A DNA stretch of 64,000 bases from COMBO-56-21 sp041559015 (GTDB lineage Archaea > Thermoplasmatota > Thermoplasmata > UBA10834), in the NCBI GenBank assembly GCA_041559015.1, contig JBFFED010000001.1:62001-126000 (forward strand), in the 5' to 3' direction. The notes beneath the pieces are model-generated. The model saw nothing but the letters and a program-made list of their open reading frames with translations. It ran no database searches and was not told where the DNA came from. The translations under genes and the position numbers were made by a program. Positions within the stretch are counted from its first letter, which is position 1. The number at the start of each line of letters is the position of its first letter. This document shows positions 50,078 through 58,377 of this stretch, one piece after another.

Positions 50078-52866
50078 ATCTCCTCCCCGCCGCCTCCGCC
50101 CTCGTACTCGGGCTCCTCGGCCTCTGCCTCAGCCTCGTCGGAGGCCTCCAGTAGGTCCCTATCCTGTATGCCGTAGCTGAGCGCCCCCTTCTCCTGGACC
50201 TTGGCGATCAGCTCCCCCTGGTCCCCGAGGACGGCCAGTATCACGTCGTCGACATCGACCGCGTCGCCGCCAACACTCTTCATCGGGTCGATCCCGTCCT
50301 CGCCGTACTCGAACTGGATTATGGTGCCCGCTGTGTTCCTGACGCTCCCGTCCTGCATGACCTTGAGGTCCTCGAGGGCGTTGATGAGCCTCCTCTGCAT
50401 GTACCCTGACCTCGATGTCCTAACCGCGGTATCGACCAGGCCCTCTCTGCCTCCCATGGAGTGGAAGAAGTACTCCGTCGGCGTGAGACCGCTCTTGTAA
50501 CAGTTCCTGACGAAGCCTCTGGCCTCCGAGCCGAGGTCGCCTTTCTGGAAGTGCGGCAGTGTTCTGTTCCAGTAGCCCCTGGACAGGCGCTCGCCTCTGA
50601 CAGCCTGCTGTCCGATAGCGCCGGCCATCTGCGAGAGGTTCAGCATCGAGCCCCTTGCGCCAGACCGGGCCATGATGACCGCCGAGTTCTCGAGACCCAG
50701 GTGCCTGCCCGCGATCTGTCCCGCGGTGTCCCTCGCCTTGCCCAGGACTTTCATGATCTCAACCTCGAGAGTCTCCTCGAGGGACCGGCCGGGCATCTGC
50801 TCAAGCTCGCCCTGCCTGTACGCCTGGACGTGCTCCTCGACCTTCATCCTCGCCTGGGTCATCGCGTCGTCTATCTCGCGCTTCGCCTGCTCCGGGATGT
50901 CCTCGTCGTCTATGCCGGTCGTGAAGCCTCTGACTGTGATCGCCCCTATGGCCAGCTTGGTGGCCTTGTCGATGAACTGCCTCGCCACTTCGGGCCCGTA
51001 GTCCCTCGCGAGCTTGTCGACTATCCTGCCCTTGAACGCCCCGAGGGCCTTCTCATCGATAGTGCCCATCATCAGCTTGCCGCTGCGTATCACGACGAAC
51101 GCGTCGTGCTCGCACTTCTCCTTCTTGCATGTCTGGCACTTCTGGCAGATCGACGACTTGAAGGTCATGTGCAGGTCCTGGGGCAGTATCAAGCTGAAGA
51201 GCTGCTTCCCGGTCCATGTCTCGGCTCCTGCGTGGACCTTCGGCTTGGGGAGCTTGACGCCGCCTATCTTCTCGAGGATGTTCAGCGTCTCATCCCTGGT
51301 GAACCTTGAGTCCTTGTACGTGAGCAGGAACGAGCCCGTTATGTGGTCGTGGATCGAGCCTATCACCGGGGCGCCCATCCTGGGGGACAAGATGTGTTCC
51401 TGGACCCTCATGAGCACCTTCGCCTCGGCCCTGGCCTCCTCACTCTGGAGGACATGTAGGTTCATCTCGTCGCCGTCGAAGTCCGCGTTGTACGGCGGGC
51501 AGACGCAGAGGTTGAACCTGAAGGTCTTGTAGGGCATGACCCTCACCTCGTGGGCCATGATCGACATCCTGTGAAGCGATGGCTGCCTGTTGAACAGCAC
51601 GATGTCGCCGTCCATGAGGTGCCTCTCGACCGTGTAGCCGGTCTCGATTGTCTCGGCGACCGTCTCCGCGTTCTTGTCGGTGACCTTGATTCTCCTTCCG
51701 TCGGACCTTATGACGTAATTCACGCCCGGCTGATACTCGACGGTCGGGGGCGCTGGGCCACGCTTGCACATCTCCTTCGCGCGCTCGAGGTTCCGCTCGG
51801 TGACGTGTATCGGGACAGTCAGCTCCCTCGCGGCCTCGACCGGCACTCCGACCTCGTTGATCGACAGCATCGGGTCGGGCGAGATGACCGTCCTCGCGGA
51901 GAAGTTGACCCGCTTGCCAGAGAGGTTCGACCTGAACCTGCCCTCCTTGCCCTTGAGCCTCTGGACGAGCGTCTTCAGTGGCCTGCCTGACCTGTGCCTG
52001 GCGGGAGGTATGCCCGAGGTCTGGTTGTCGAAGTACGTGGTCACATGGTACTGCAGCAGCTCCCACAGGTCCTCGACTATCAGCTGAGGGGCGCCCGCGT
52101 CCCTGTTCTCCCTCAGCCTCTGGTTGATCCTCAGGACGTCGACGAGCTTGTGCGTCACGTCGTCCTCGGACCTGTCACCCGAATCGAGCGTGATCGAGGG
52201 CCTGACAGTGACCGGGGGCACCGGCAGCGCCGTCAGCACCATCCATTCCGGCCGGGAGACGGTCGGGTCCATGCCCAGAGAGACCAGGTCCGTATCCGGG
52301 ATTCTCTCCAGCCTCTCCCTGACCTCCTTGGGGGTGAGCTTGTGGCCCTCCTCCCTGAAGGTCGTCGGCTTATCGAGGGTTATCTTCAGCTGCACGGTCG
52401 TGCAGTGCGGGCAGGCAGTGCGCGCGGAGGCGTCCTTCGCAGTCTCCCTGGCCACGCTGGAGGCCTCGAGGGTGTCCGCACCGTACTCCTCCATCTTGTC
52501 CCTCTGCTTCCTGTACTCCTCAGCCTGCTCTCCCGTCAGGAGCAGCCTCCCGCAGGACCTGCACGTAGACTGGAGCAGCTTCTTGATCTCCTTCACGTAG
52601 CCGACGTGTATCACGGGCATCGCGAGGTCTATGTGCCCGAAGTGTCCAGGGCACTCGTCGACCTTCTTCCCGCAGGTCTTGCACCTCAGCCCGGGCTCGA
52701 TGACCCCAAGGTGCGGGTCCATCAGGCCCATGTCTATCGGGAAGCCGTCGTCATCGTACGTGTCCGCAGTTATTATCTTCGTGGCGCTCATCTTCCTGAT
52801 CTCGTCAGGCGACAGGTGAGCGAACTTGATCGCCGAGATGCGCTTCGTAACGCCGGTTATCATCAT
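50074..52866 (-). CDS. rpoA1: DNA-directed RNA polymerase subunit A'
   Basis: The N-terminal part of the catalytic largest subunit, 930 residues from ATG 52866, which overlaps the rpoB stop codon (ATGA). An N-terminal zinc site (CKTCGKKVDECPGHFGH) and a second Cys pair (TCRSCGR) belong to the clamp. The active-site metal motif NADFDGDEMNLH carries the three Mg-binding Asp. RFRSNLSGKRVNFSARTVISPDP and the bridge-helix region near the C-terminal end are conserved. The acidic Gly-rich end (ESEE/GGGGGEEM type) marks the natural A'/A'' break. The frame is open to 52989, but that is inside rpoB. Confidence 0.97.
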   Translation of the reverse strand: MMITGVTKRISAIKFAHLSPDEIRKMSATKIITADTYDDDGFPIDMGLMDPHLGVIEPGLRCKTCGKKVDECPGHFGHIDLAMPVIHVGYVKEIKKLLQSTCRSCGRLLLTGEQAEEYRKQRDKMEEYGADTLEASSVARETAKDASARTACPHCTTVQLKITLDKPTTFREEGHKLTPKEVRERLERIPDTDLVSLGMDPTVSRPEWMVLTALPVPPVTVRPSITLDSGDRSEDDVTHKLVDVLRINQRLRENRDAGAPQLIVEDLWELLQYHVTTYFDNQTSGIPPARHRSGRPLKTLVQRLKGKEGRFRSNLSGKRVNFSARTVISPDPMLSINEVGVPVEAARELTVPIHVTERNLERAKEMCKRGPAPPTVEYQPGVNYVIRSDGRRIKVTDKNAETVAETIETGYTVERHLMDGDIVLFNRQPSLHRMSIMAHEVRVMPYKTFRFNLCVCPPYNADFDGDEMNLHVLQSEEARAEAKVLMRVQEHILSPRMGAPVIGSIHDHITGSFLLTYKDSRFTRDETLNILEKIGGVKLPKPKVHAGAETWTGKQLFSLILPQDLHMTFKSSICQKCQTCKKEKCEHDAFVVIRSGKLMMGTIDEKALGAFKGRIVDKLARDYGPEVARQFIDKATKLAIGAITVRGFTTGIDDEDIPEQAKREIDDAMTQARMKVEEHVQAYRQGELEQMPGRSLEETLEVEIMKVLGKARDTAGQIAGRHLGLENSAVIMARSGARGSMLNLSQMAGAIGQQAVRGERLSRGYWNRTLPHFQKGDLGSEARGFVRNCYKSGLTPTEYFFHSMGGREGLVDTAVRTSRSGYMQRRLINALEDLKVMQDGSVRNTAGTIIQFEYGEDGIDPMKSVGGDAVDVDDVILAVLGDQGELIAKVQEKGALSYGIQDRDLLEASDEAEAEAEEPEYEGGGGGEEM

Positions 52867-55800
52867 TTCAAGTCCTCCAGCTGAAGGCGCATGGCGACCC
52901 CAAGCGAGAGCAGCTCGTCTAGGAGCAGCTTGAATGCGTACGAGGTTTGCACCTGGTATATCTTCGAGTTGTTGCCGCAGACGGGGCACCTAAGCGTGCC
53001 GCGCCTGTCGAGGATCGCGATGTGGCCGCAGTTCGGGTTGCCGCATACGTACTGGAGCGTGCCGTCAGACTCGTCCAGGAGCCTGTCCTTGATGACCATG
53101 GCGGCGCCGTGGCCTATGAGGCAGTCCCTCTCCATCTCCCCGAACCTCAGGCCGCCCTGTCTCGACCTTCCCTCGGTCGGCTGCCTGGTGAGTATCTGGA
53201 CCGGGCCCCTGCTCCTGACATGAAGCTTGCCCGAGACCATGTGGTGGAGCTTCTGGTAGTAGATGACGCCCACGAACACCTCGGCCTCAATCATCCGCCC
53301 GGTGACCCCGTCGTACATGATCTCCTTGCCGTTGTGCTTGAAGCCGTTCCTGACGAGGGCGTCCCTGAGGGCCTCCTCCCTCTCGCCGCTGAAGGGCGTG
53401 CCGTCTATGAGCCTGCCCTCCATCGAGCCGACCTTGCCACCAATCATCTCGAGCACATGCGCGACGGTCATACGCGACGGGATGGCGTGCGGATTGATTA
53501 GCAGGTCCGGCACGAGCCCGTCCTCGGTGAACGGCATGTCCTCCTGCGGGACCAGGAGCCCGACAACCCCCTTCTGGCCGTGCCTGGAGGCGAACTTGTC
53601 ACCCAGCTCCGGGACCCTCTCGTCCCTGACCTTGACCTTGACGAGCCTCGAGCCGTTCTCAGACTCGGTGAGCATTACGTTGTCGACATAGCCCATTTCG
53701 CCCGGCCTCACGGTGACCGAGGTCTCCCTGCGCTTCTGGGGCGTCAGGAAGTCCGCCTCTTCCTCCAGGAACCTCGGAGGCGATGTCTTGCCTATCAGGA
53801 CGTCGCCGCCCTGGACAGCCGTTTCCGGGCTGATGAGACCGTCCTCGCCCAGGTTACTGTACGACAGGTCGGCTCTCGCCCCCCTGACGTCCGGGCTCGG
53901 TATCTCGAAGTGGTCCTCCTGCCCGCCAGGGTATCTGCGCTCCTCCGCCCTGTAGGTCCTCATGAAGGTCGACCTCCCGAGGGCCCTCTCGACGGAGGAT
54001 TTGTTCATCACCACTGCGTCCTCCATGTTGTAGCCGTGGTACGACAGGATGCCCACTACGAAGTTCTGCCCCGCGGGCCTCTTGTTGAACTCCACGAAGT
54101 CCATTGGCTTCGTCGTCGTCAGGGGCTTCTGCGGATAGTGCAGTATGTGGCTCCTCGTGTCAGGCCTTATCCTGTAGTTGGACGAGCTGAGCCCTAGCGA
54201 CTGCTTCGCCATGCCCGAGCCCATCGTGACCCTAGGGCTCGAGTTGTGCTCCGGATACGGCACGAGCGCCGAGCATACCCCGAGTATGACCATCGGGTCG
54301 ACCTCGAGATGCGTGTGCAGGTCCGTCAGCATCGACTCGACGTGCATGGTCCCGCCGCAGTGCTTGCACTCCAGGAGGACCTTGCCATCGTCTCCCGGGT
54401 TGCGCCACTCGACGTCGATCTCGGAGAGGAACTTCTCGCAGTGCTCACAATTCTGAGGTGTCTTGTAGGCGAACACGGCGATGTATGTGTCCTCCTCCTC
54501 CTCGGCGTCGATCCACTCCACCACGCCCTCCCTGATGAGGTCTGACCAGCGGAGCTTCTTGGAGCGCATCTCCTCGACGTGCCTCCTGGTCATCATCGTC
54601 TTGCCGTGCCTGACGACGAGCAGCGGCCTCCTGAGCCTGCCCTCGTCGCAGTTGATTATTATCTCGTTCATGTTGTCGTCGAAGCGGACGTTGACCTCCG
54701 AGGACAGCAGCCCTGAGCGCCTCCTCTGGCGGACCTCCTCGACCAGCTCCTTCGGCTTGTCATGGAGCCCTATCAGGTCGCCGTTGACGTACACCCTCGT
54801 CTCGGTGGTGTACTGCTCCCCGACATCCTTGACCCCGAGATCCTTCAGCAACCAGATGACCTCTTTGTCGTCGTAGCCCTCTGATATGTCTATGATGAGC
54901 GCGCAGTTCTTGACCAGCCCGCAGTTCTGACCCTCGGGGGTCTCGTTGGGGCAGAGCCTGCCCCACTGTGTCGGGTGCAGGTCTCTCGCCTCGAAGTGCG
55001 GTTGGCTCCTGGTCAGAGGGGATGTGACCCTCCTCAGGTGCGACAGGGCGCTCATGTTGGAGGTCCTGTCCAGCAGCTGGGACACGCCCGCCCTTCCGCC
55101 GACCCAGTTGCCCGTTGCGAACGCGTGGAGCAGCCTGTGCGTGAGCAGGTCTGGCCTTATGGCCGACGATATCTTCAGCCCCTTCTTCCTGGTGTACCCT
55201 CTCTCTAGCTGGTACTTCAGGTCCTTGATCAGGTTCGTGAAGGCGACCCTGAAGAGATCCTCCATGAGGTCGCCCGCGAGCTTCAGCCTCTTGTTGGCGT
55301 AGTGGTCCTTGTCATCCTCCTTCCTATGGCCGAGCTCCAGCTCGAGGATGGTCCTCGCCATCCTGCCCAGGAAGATGGACTTCTTGAGCCGCGCATCCGC
55401 GGTGTCGCCGAGGTGCGGCAACAGCGAGCGGTCGATGATGCTCTCGACCTTCTTCGCCCTGTACTCCTTGGCCTGCCCGGTTGCGAACTTCCTCTCGAGG
55501 AACAGTATGGCGTCCTCGGTCGTGTAGATGCCGTTCGGGGGGTACAGTTTCTTGTTCTGGCACTCCTCGATGTTGGCGTACACGATGTTGGCCATCTGCG
55601 GGTCCGAGACGATTGCCTTGAAGATGGCCTCGTCGCTCTCCATCCCGAGGGCCTTCATCAGGACCACGAGCGGTATCTGGCCGGAGGCCGCTGGGACGGA
55701 CACTACGAGCATCCCGTCCTTCTTCTTCTCCATGAGAGTAAGTGCGCGGTAACCCTCCTTCTGCGAGAACACCTTGGCAACGTGCAGGCTGGTGCCGTAG

Positions 55801-56453
55801 CGCTCGTTGAGCTCGACCATGACCCTGTTTGGCGCGAGGTCCTCGAGCGATATCAGCGCCCTCTCGGTCCCGCCTATGATGAAGTACCCGCCGGCGTCGC
55901 ACAGGTCCTCGCCCTGCTTCACCAGGAACCGTCTCAACTCCTCCTCGTTGGGTTCTCGGTCCGTCTCGATGTTGTCCTTGTGCAGGTTGCACTTCTTGGA
56001 CTTGATCATCACTGGCAGGTCTCCGATGTGGACCTTCTCGGGCTCCCTCTCGATGCCGTCCTCGACGACCGTGAACTCCAGGTATATCGGCGCTGAGTAG
56101 TTCAGGTTCCTGAGGCGGGCCTCCATCGGGTAGAGGTCGTGCGTGGCGCCGTTGGCCTCCTTGATGACCGGCCTGCCAACCGATATCGACGGCCTGGCGT
56201 TGGTGTCGATCTGGCCCGTCTTCGGGTCGCGCCTCCGGCCGATGTAAATCTCGATAATCTTGCCCTCTGTCCTGTCCGGGTCCAGCCTGATGATGCCCCT
56301 CTCGGCCTCGTCGGGAGACGCACGGACGTTGTCCACTATCTTCTGCATCCTGCTGTTCGGATGGTCTATCGTGGGGAGGAAATCGTTGTATGACGCGATG
56401 TGGTGGTTGACGATGCTCCGCTCCCCGAAATAGGTTTCAACAAGTTCTCTCAC
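52863..56453 (-). CDS. rpoB: DNA-directed RNA polymerase subunit B (unsplit)
   Basis: The second-largest polymerase subunit as a single 1196-residue chain. In most methanogens and haloarchaea this gene is split into B' and B''; here it is whole, as in Thermoplasma, Thermococcales and crenarchaea. Recognisable blocks are the lobe and fork regions (GRLCPNETPEGQNCGLVKN), the hybrid-binding region (GYNMEDAVVMNKSSVERAL), GDKFASRHGQKGVVG and the C-terminal anchor with a zinc ribbon (CGNPNCGH...CPVCGN). It lies four bases after rpoH and overlaps rpoA1. Confidence 0.98.
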   Translation of the reverse strand: MRELVETYFGERSIVNHHIASYNDFLPTIDHPNSRMQKIVDNVRASPDEAERGIIRLDPDRTEGKIIEIYIGRRRDPKTGQIDTNARPSISVGRPVIKEANGATHDLYPMEARLRNLNYSAPIYLEFTVVEDGIEREPEKVHIGDLPVMIKSKKCNLHKDNIETDREPNEEELRRFLVKQGEDLCDAGGYFIIGGTERALISLEDLAPNRVMVELNERYGTSLHVAKVFSQKEGYRALTLMEKKKDGMLVVSVPAASGQIPLVVLMKALGMESDEAIFKAIVSDPQMANIVYANIEECQNKKLYPPNGIYTTEDAILFLERKFATGQAKEYRAKKVESIIDRSLLPHLGDTADARLKKSIFLGRMARTILELELGHRKEDDKDHYANKRLKLAGDLMEDLFRVAFTNLIKDLKYQLERGYTRKKGLKISSAIRPDLLTHRLLHAFATGNWVGGRAGVSQLLDRTSNMSALSHLRRVTSPLTRSQPHFEARDLHPTQWGRLCPNETPEGQNCGLVKNCALIIDISEGYDDKEVIWLLKDLGVKDVGEQYTTETRVYVNGDLIGLHDKPKELVEEVRQRRRSGLLSSEVNVRFDDNMNEIIINCDEGRLRRPLLVVRHGKTMMTRRHVEEMRSKKLRWSDLIREGVVEWIDAEEEEDTYIAVFAYKTPQNCEHCEKFLSEIDVEWRNPGDDGKVLLECKHCGGTMHVESMLTDLHTHLEVDPMVILGVCSALVPYPEHNSSPRVTMGSGMAKQSLGLSSSNYRIRPDTRSHILHYPQKPLTTTKPMDFVEFNKRPAGQNFVVGILSYHGYNMEDAVVMNKSSVERALGRSTFMRTYRAEERRYPGGQEDHFEIPSPDVRGARADLSYSNLGEDGLISPETAVQGGDVLIGKTSPPRFLEEEADFLTPQKRRETSVTVRPGEMGYVDNVMLTESENGSRLVKVKVRDERVPELGDKFASRHGQKGVVGLLVPQEDMPFTEDGLVPDLLINPHAIPSRMTVAHVLEMIGGKVGSMEGRLIDGTPFSGEREEALRDALVRNGFKHNGKEIMYDGVTGRMIEAEVFVGVIYYQKLHHMVSGKLHVRSRGPVQILTRQPTEGRSRQGGLRFGEMERDCLIGHGAAMVIKDRLLDESDGTLQYVCGNPNCGHIAILDRRGTLRCPVCGNNSKIYQVQTSYAFKLLLDELLSLGVAMRLQLEDLK

Positions 56454-56457
56454 AAGT

Positions 56458-56715
56458 CTACCCCCTTACGACAAGACGATAGCAGACGCTGACACCGCTT
56501 GTCTCGCTCCGCCTGACGACCTTCACAACCATTCCCTCTTCGACCGGGCCTGCGATCGCGTCCAGTGCGCGGATCGCTGGATCACTCAGTCTCATCTTCG
56601 GAAGCTGATCCTTGGTGAGCTTGAGCCCACCCAGTATCTTCTCGGAGTCCTTCTCCGACAGGAGATGATGCTCAGGGACGAGCTCATGCTCCAACACGTT
56701 GAATTCTTCGACCAT
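56458..56715 (-). CDS. rpoH: DNA-directed RNA polymerase subunit H
   Basis: The 85-residue Rpb5 C-terminal-domain homologue. It has the typical opening FNVLEHELVPEHHLLSEKD, then LPKMRLSDPAIRALDA and ends with SGVSVCYRLVV. It is slightly longer than usual at the N-terminus. GGGGTGA upstream of the ATG serves as ribosome site. No TATA box lies in the 84 bases between the tRNA-Lys CCA and this ATG, so it is probably transcribed from the tRNA-Lys promoter or from within the tRNA gene. Confidence 0.96.
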   Translation of the reverse strand: MVEEFNVLEHELVPEHHLLSEKDSEKILGGLKLTKDQLPKMRLSDPAIRALDAIAGPVEEGMVVKVVRRSETSGVSVCYRLVVRG

Positions 56716-56816
56716 TTGGATTCACCCCGCAGTCTGAAGGCTGGTCACGGTGCGCATCTTCCCTCGTTTCTCCCCGCACTTGCAGATGGGTCCGACCGCT
56801 GGCGGGCCCGCGGGGA

Positions 56817-56846
56817 TTTCCGAGACTAGTCTGTTAGGCATAGTCA
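56817..56846 (-). other. Intron 2 of tRNA-Lys, T-loop (between 59 and 60)
   Basis: A 30-base intron. The exon TTCGA pairs with intron TCGGA as a five-pair helix with one G-U; the 3' bulge is AAT, the 5' bulge AT, the inner stem is GACTA/TAGTC and the outer helix is the T stem CGGGG/CCCCG. This is a slightly relaxed bulge-helix-bulge. Splicing restores the T-loop TTCGAAT. Confidence 0.82.
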
Positions 56847-56885
56847 TTCGAACCCCGGGCCACCTGCTTAAAAGGCAGATGCTCT

Positions 56886-56924
56886 TTCTAGGGAGTCTGC
56901 GATTTCGAAAATGCATCATACTCC
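56886..56924 (-). other. Intron 1 of tRNA-Lys, D-loop (between 20a and 21)
   Basis: A 39-base intron. It folds as bulge-helix-bulge: exon TAGG (or CTAGG) pairs with intron CCTA(G) as central helix; the 5' bulge is TAG and the 3' bulge AAA; inside, GAGT pairs with ACTC; outside, the D stem GCTC pairs with GAGC. Cutting after the second base of each bulge restores an ordinary 10-base D-loop with GG. Confidence 0.85.
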
Positions 56925-56999
56925 TACCTAGCTGAGCTACGGGCCCTGGGCGGTGCGGATACCCTAGGCTGCGTTAGCAGGGCGTGTAGTCGCTTCAGG

Positions 57000-57006
57000 T
57001 ATATAA
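57000..57006 (-). promoter_or_regulatory. TATA box of tRNA-Lys and possibly the rpoH operon
   Basis: TTATATA on the reverse strand, 54-60 bases before the mature tRNA 5' end. A leader of about 30 bases would be removed by RNase P. No closer TATA element serves rpoH. Confidence 0.65.
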
Positions 57007-57041
57007 CACTTGTCCGGATTTCAACCTTCTTGTCGGTCAGA

Positions 57042-57074
57042 TGCGATTATCGTATTTATTTCACTGCGATTATC
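57042..57074. repeat. Direct repeat of TGCGATTATC in an A/T-rich gap
   Basis: TGCGATTATC occurs exactly at 57042-57051 and 57065-57074, 23 bases apart (about two helical turns), in an A/T-rich stretch upstream of the tRNA-Lys promoter. It could bind a regulator twice on the same face; function unknown. Confidence 0.5.
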
Positions 57075-57130
57075 ATTTAATCAGTATCATAAAATCGTCT
57101 TTCTCAGCAACAGTTTTAATCCTTCCCATG

Positions 57131-57189
57131 GCGCACCATCGGCTCGATGGGCGCATTCGTGTAATGCATATCGTCTTCAGACGATATGC
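57131..57189 (-). other. Two hairpins between flavodoxin and tRNA-Lys
   Basis: At 57166-57189 is a perfect palindrome with 11-base arms (GCATATCGTCT/AGACGATATGC) and at 57131-57154 a GCGC-A-CCATCG/CGATGG-GCGC stem-loop. They start 5 bases after the flavodoxin stop codon on the reverse strand. They may be 3' stabilising or termination elements; no T-run follows directly on that strand. The remainder of 56947-57194 holds no gene. Confidence 0.5.
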
Positions 57190-57194
57190 GGCGG

Positions 57195-57686
57195 TCAACG
57201 TTTCATTGCCGAGACGAACACGCCCACATGCTCCTTGGTCTGCTCGATCCACCCGTCCGCCAACGGACCCTTTGTATCCTTCACGGCAACGTGAAGGACC
57301 CTGTCCACCACGTTCAGGCCTCTTGCCCTTGCGAGATCCCTTAGTCTCGGCCCGCCGCTGTAGACCCATTTCTGCACGCTCGCCTTCTCCTTCTCGTCTG
57401 CGGGCTCAGACTGCGGTGGGGCGACCGTCACGAATATCGCAATCGGCTTATTCCTCCAAGACTCGTGGTCGATCTTCTTCACGAACCGTCTGGCCTTTCT
57501 CGAGGCCTTGGCGAATCTGATTGGGGAGCCGATGAACATGAAATCCCCATTCGGCGGTGACTTGTGCTTCTCCCGGAGGCTCCTCAGCTCTGCGTCGTGG
57601 CCATCGGCCGTGATTTGACCCGCTATCGCCTCGGCGACCTTCTTCGTGTTGCCGTAGTATGTGTCGTAGATGACTACTCCCTTCAT
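57195..57686 (-). CDS. Flavodoxin-family protein
   Basis: A 163-residue flavodoxin-like FMN protein. The phosphate loop is YDTYYGNTKKVAEAI near the N-terminus; FIGSPIRF and VTVAPPQSEPAD match the two FMN ring-binding loops. It probably carries electrons at low potential or acts as an NAD(P)H oxidoreductase partner. The gene stands alone, divergent from the zinc-ribbon/aEF1B pair; strong A/T-rich promoter sequence lies between them. Confidence 0.9.
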   Translation of the reverse strand: MKGVVIYDTYYGNTKKVAEAIAGQITADGHDAELRSLREKHKSPPNGDFMFIGSPIRFAKASRKARRFVKKIDHESWRNKPIAIFVTVAPPQSEPADEKEKASVQKWVYSGGPRLRDLARARGLNVVDRVLHVAVKDTKGPLADGWIEQTKEHVGVFVSAMKR

Positions 57687-57773
57687 GATGCTCGATCCTC
57701 CCTCCGTCGGTCGCTAATCGCTCGTACCTCGAAAGTAGTTTGCGCCACCCGCGGTCCCTCTTCTCTTTACTGC

Positions 57774-57785
57774 TACTATTATATA
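57774..57785 (+). promoter_or_regulatory. TATA box of the zinc ribbon-aEF1B operon
   Basis: CTATTATATACG about 38-49 bases before TTG 57823 on the plus strand. The same A/T-rich region may serve flavodoxin on the other strand. Confidence 0.65.
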
Positions 57786-57822
57786 CGGATAGTCATTACC
57801 TCAGAGCCGAGGTCGAAGTCAC

Positions 57823-57996
57823 TTGATCGCAAGCCAGGAGAAGATATGCACCTCATGCGGAGTGCGTCTTGTCGGTAGGACGGAGACCACTTTCCCCTGC
57901 CCCAGCTGCGGGCAGGCGCAGATCGGCAGGTGCATGAACTGCAGGGACCAGAGCGTGAAATACAGGTGCCCTGCGTGCGGTTTCGTCGGGCCTTGA
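57823..57996 (+). CDS. Archaeal zinc-ribbon RNA-binding-type protein (57 aa)
   Basis: A 57-residue protein with four CxxC knuckles: CTSC, CPSC, CMNC and CPAC, enough for two zinc sites. This is the short archaeal zinc-finger family (COG2888/DUF1610 type) that is commonly found just before the gene for elongation factor 1-beta, which is also the case here. The start is TTG 57823; no ATG or GTG fits. It ends one base before the aEF1B GTG. It was too short to be called by usual length cut-offs. A role in translation is inferred from context only. Confidence 0.85.
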   Translation: MIASQEKICTSCGVRLVGRTETTFPCPSCGQAQIGRCMNCRDQSVKYRCPACGFVGP

Positions 57997-57997
57997 G

Positions 57998-58273
57998 GTG
58001 TTTTCCGTGGGAGAGGTAGGTCTTCAGTACAGGGTGCTACCAGAGGGTGTCGAGGTCGACCTCGAGGACCTGAAGAAGAAGATACAGGGTGCCTTGCCCG
58101 CAGGGGCCGCGCTGCGCGCGTCCGAGACGAAGCCGCTCGCGTTCGGGCTGCAGGCACTGCACGTACTAGTTGTGCTCGATGACAAAAAGGGCGGGGCGGA
58201 ACAGGTAGAGGCAGCGATAGGCGCAGTACCCGGTGTCCAGAGCGTCGAGATAGTCCAGATGGGGCTCCTCTAG
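57998..58273 (+). CDS. ef1b: Elongation factor 1-beta (aEF1B)
   Basis: The nucleotide-exchange factor for archaeal EF1A, 91 residues. Conserved parts are VLPEGVEVDLEDLKKKI, KPLAFGLQALHVLVVLDDKKG (contact with EF1A) and the C-terminal VPGVQSVEIVQMGLL. Length is normal. GTG 57998 follows the zinc-ribbon stop by one base, so both are translated from one mRNA. Confidence 0.95.
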   Translation: MFSVGEVGLQYRVLPEGVEVDLEDLKKKIQGALPAGAALRASETKPLAFGLQALHVLVVLDDKKGGAEQVEAAIGAVPGVQSVEIVQMGLL

Positions 58274-58332
58274 AACACGGTCGCGGACTCCGTCGTCCCA
58301 CTACCAGTCATTCAGACCTTGAGAGAATCGTA

Positions 58333-58364
58333 AGAAGGAAAAGGGTTTCACGACCGTTCGGTCG
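58333..58364 (-). terminator. Terminator-like hairpin after malic enzyme
   Basis: CGACCG-TT-CGGTCG (58351-58364) followed on the reverse strand by a pyrimidine-rich tract (AAACCCTTTTCCTTC). It lies 14 bases after the malic enzyme stop codon and separates it from the convergent aEF1B gene. Confidence 0.55.
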
Positions 58365-58377
58365 GTCTGTCGAGGCT

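Larger units (their letters stand above)
56800..56946 (-). tRNA. tRNA-Lys (anticodon UUU) with two non-canonical introns
   Basis: Removing two segments gives a perfect 75-base cloverleaf. Acceptor GGGCCCG/CGGGCCC; D arm GCTC-AGCTAGGTAA-GAGC; anticodon stem TCTGC/GCAGG with loop CTTTTAA (anticodon UUU); T arm CGGGG-TTCGAAT-CCCCG; discriminator G at 56803 and encoded CCA to 56800. Without splicing neither the D arm nor the T arm can close. There is no intron at the usual 37/38 site. A TATA box is at 57000-57006. The gene precedes rpoH and may head the polymerase transcript. Confidence 0.92.

Noticed and set aside
52866..52989. Longer N-terminus for rpoA1
   Set aside because: This part overlaps rpoB in another frame; ATG 52866 overlaps the rpoB stop codon and the conserved sequence begins just after it.
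56722..56919. 65-residue reverse-strand ORF with a CKCG motif
   Set aside because: It runs through the second half and both introns' region of the tRNA-Lys gene; the tRNA structure explains the bases better, and the ORF has no ribosome site.
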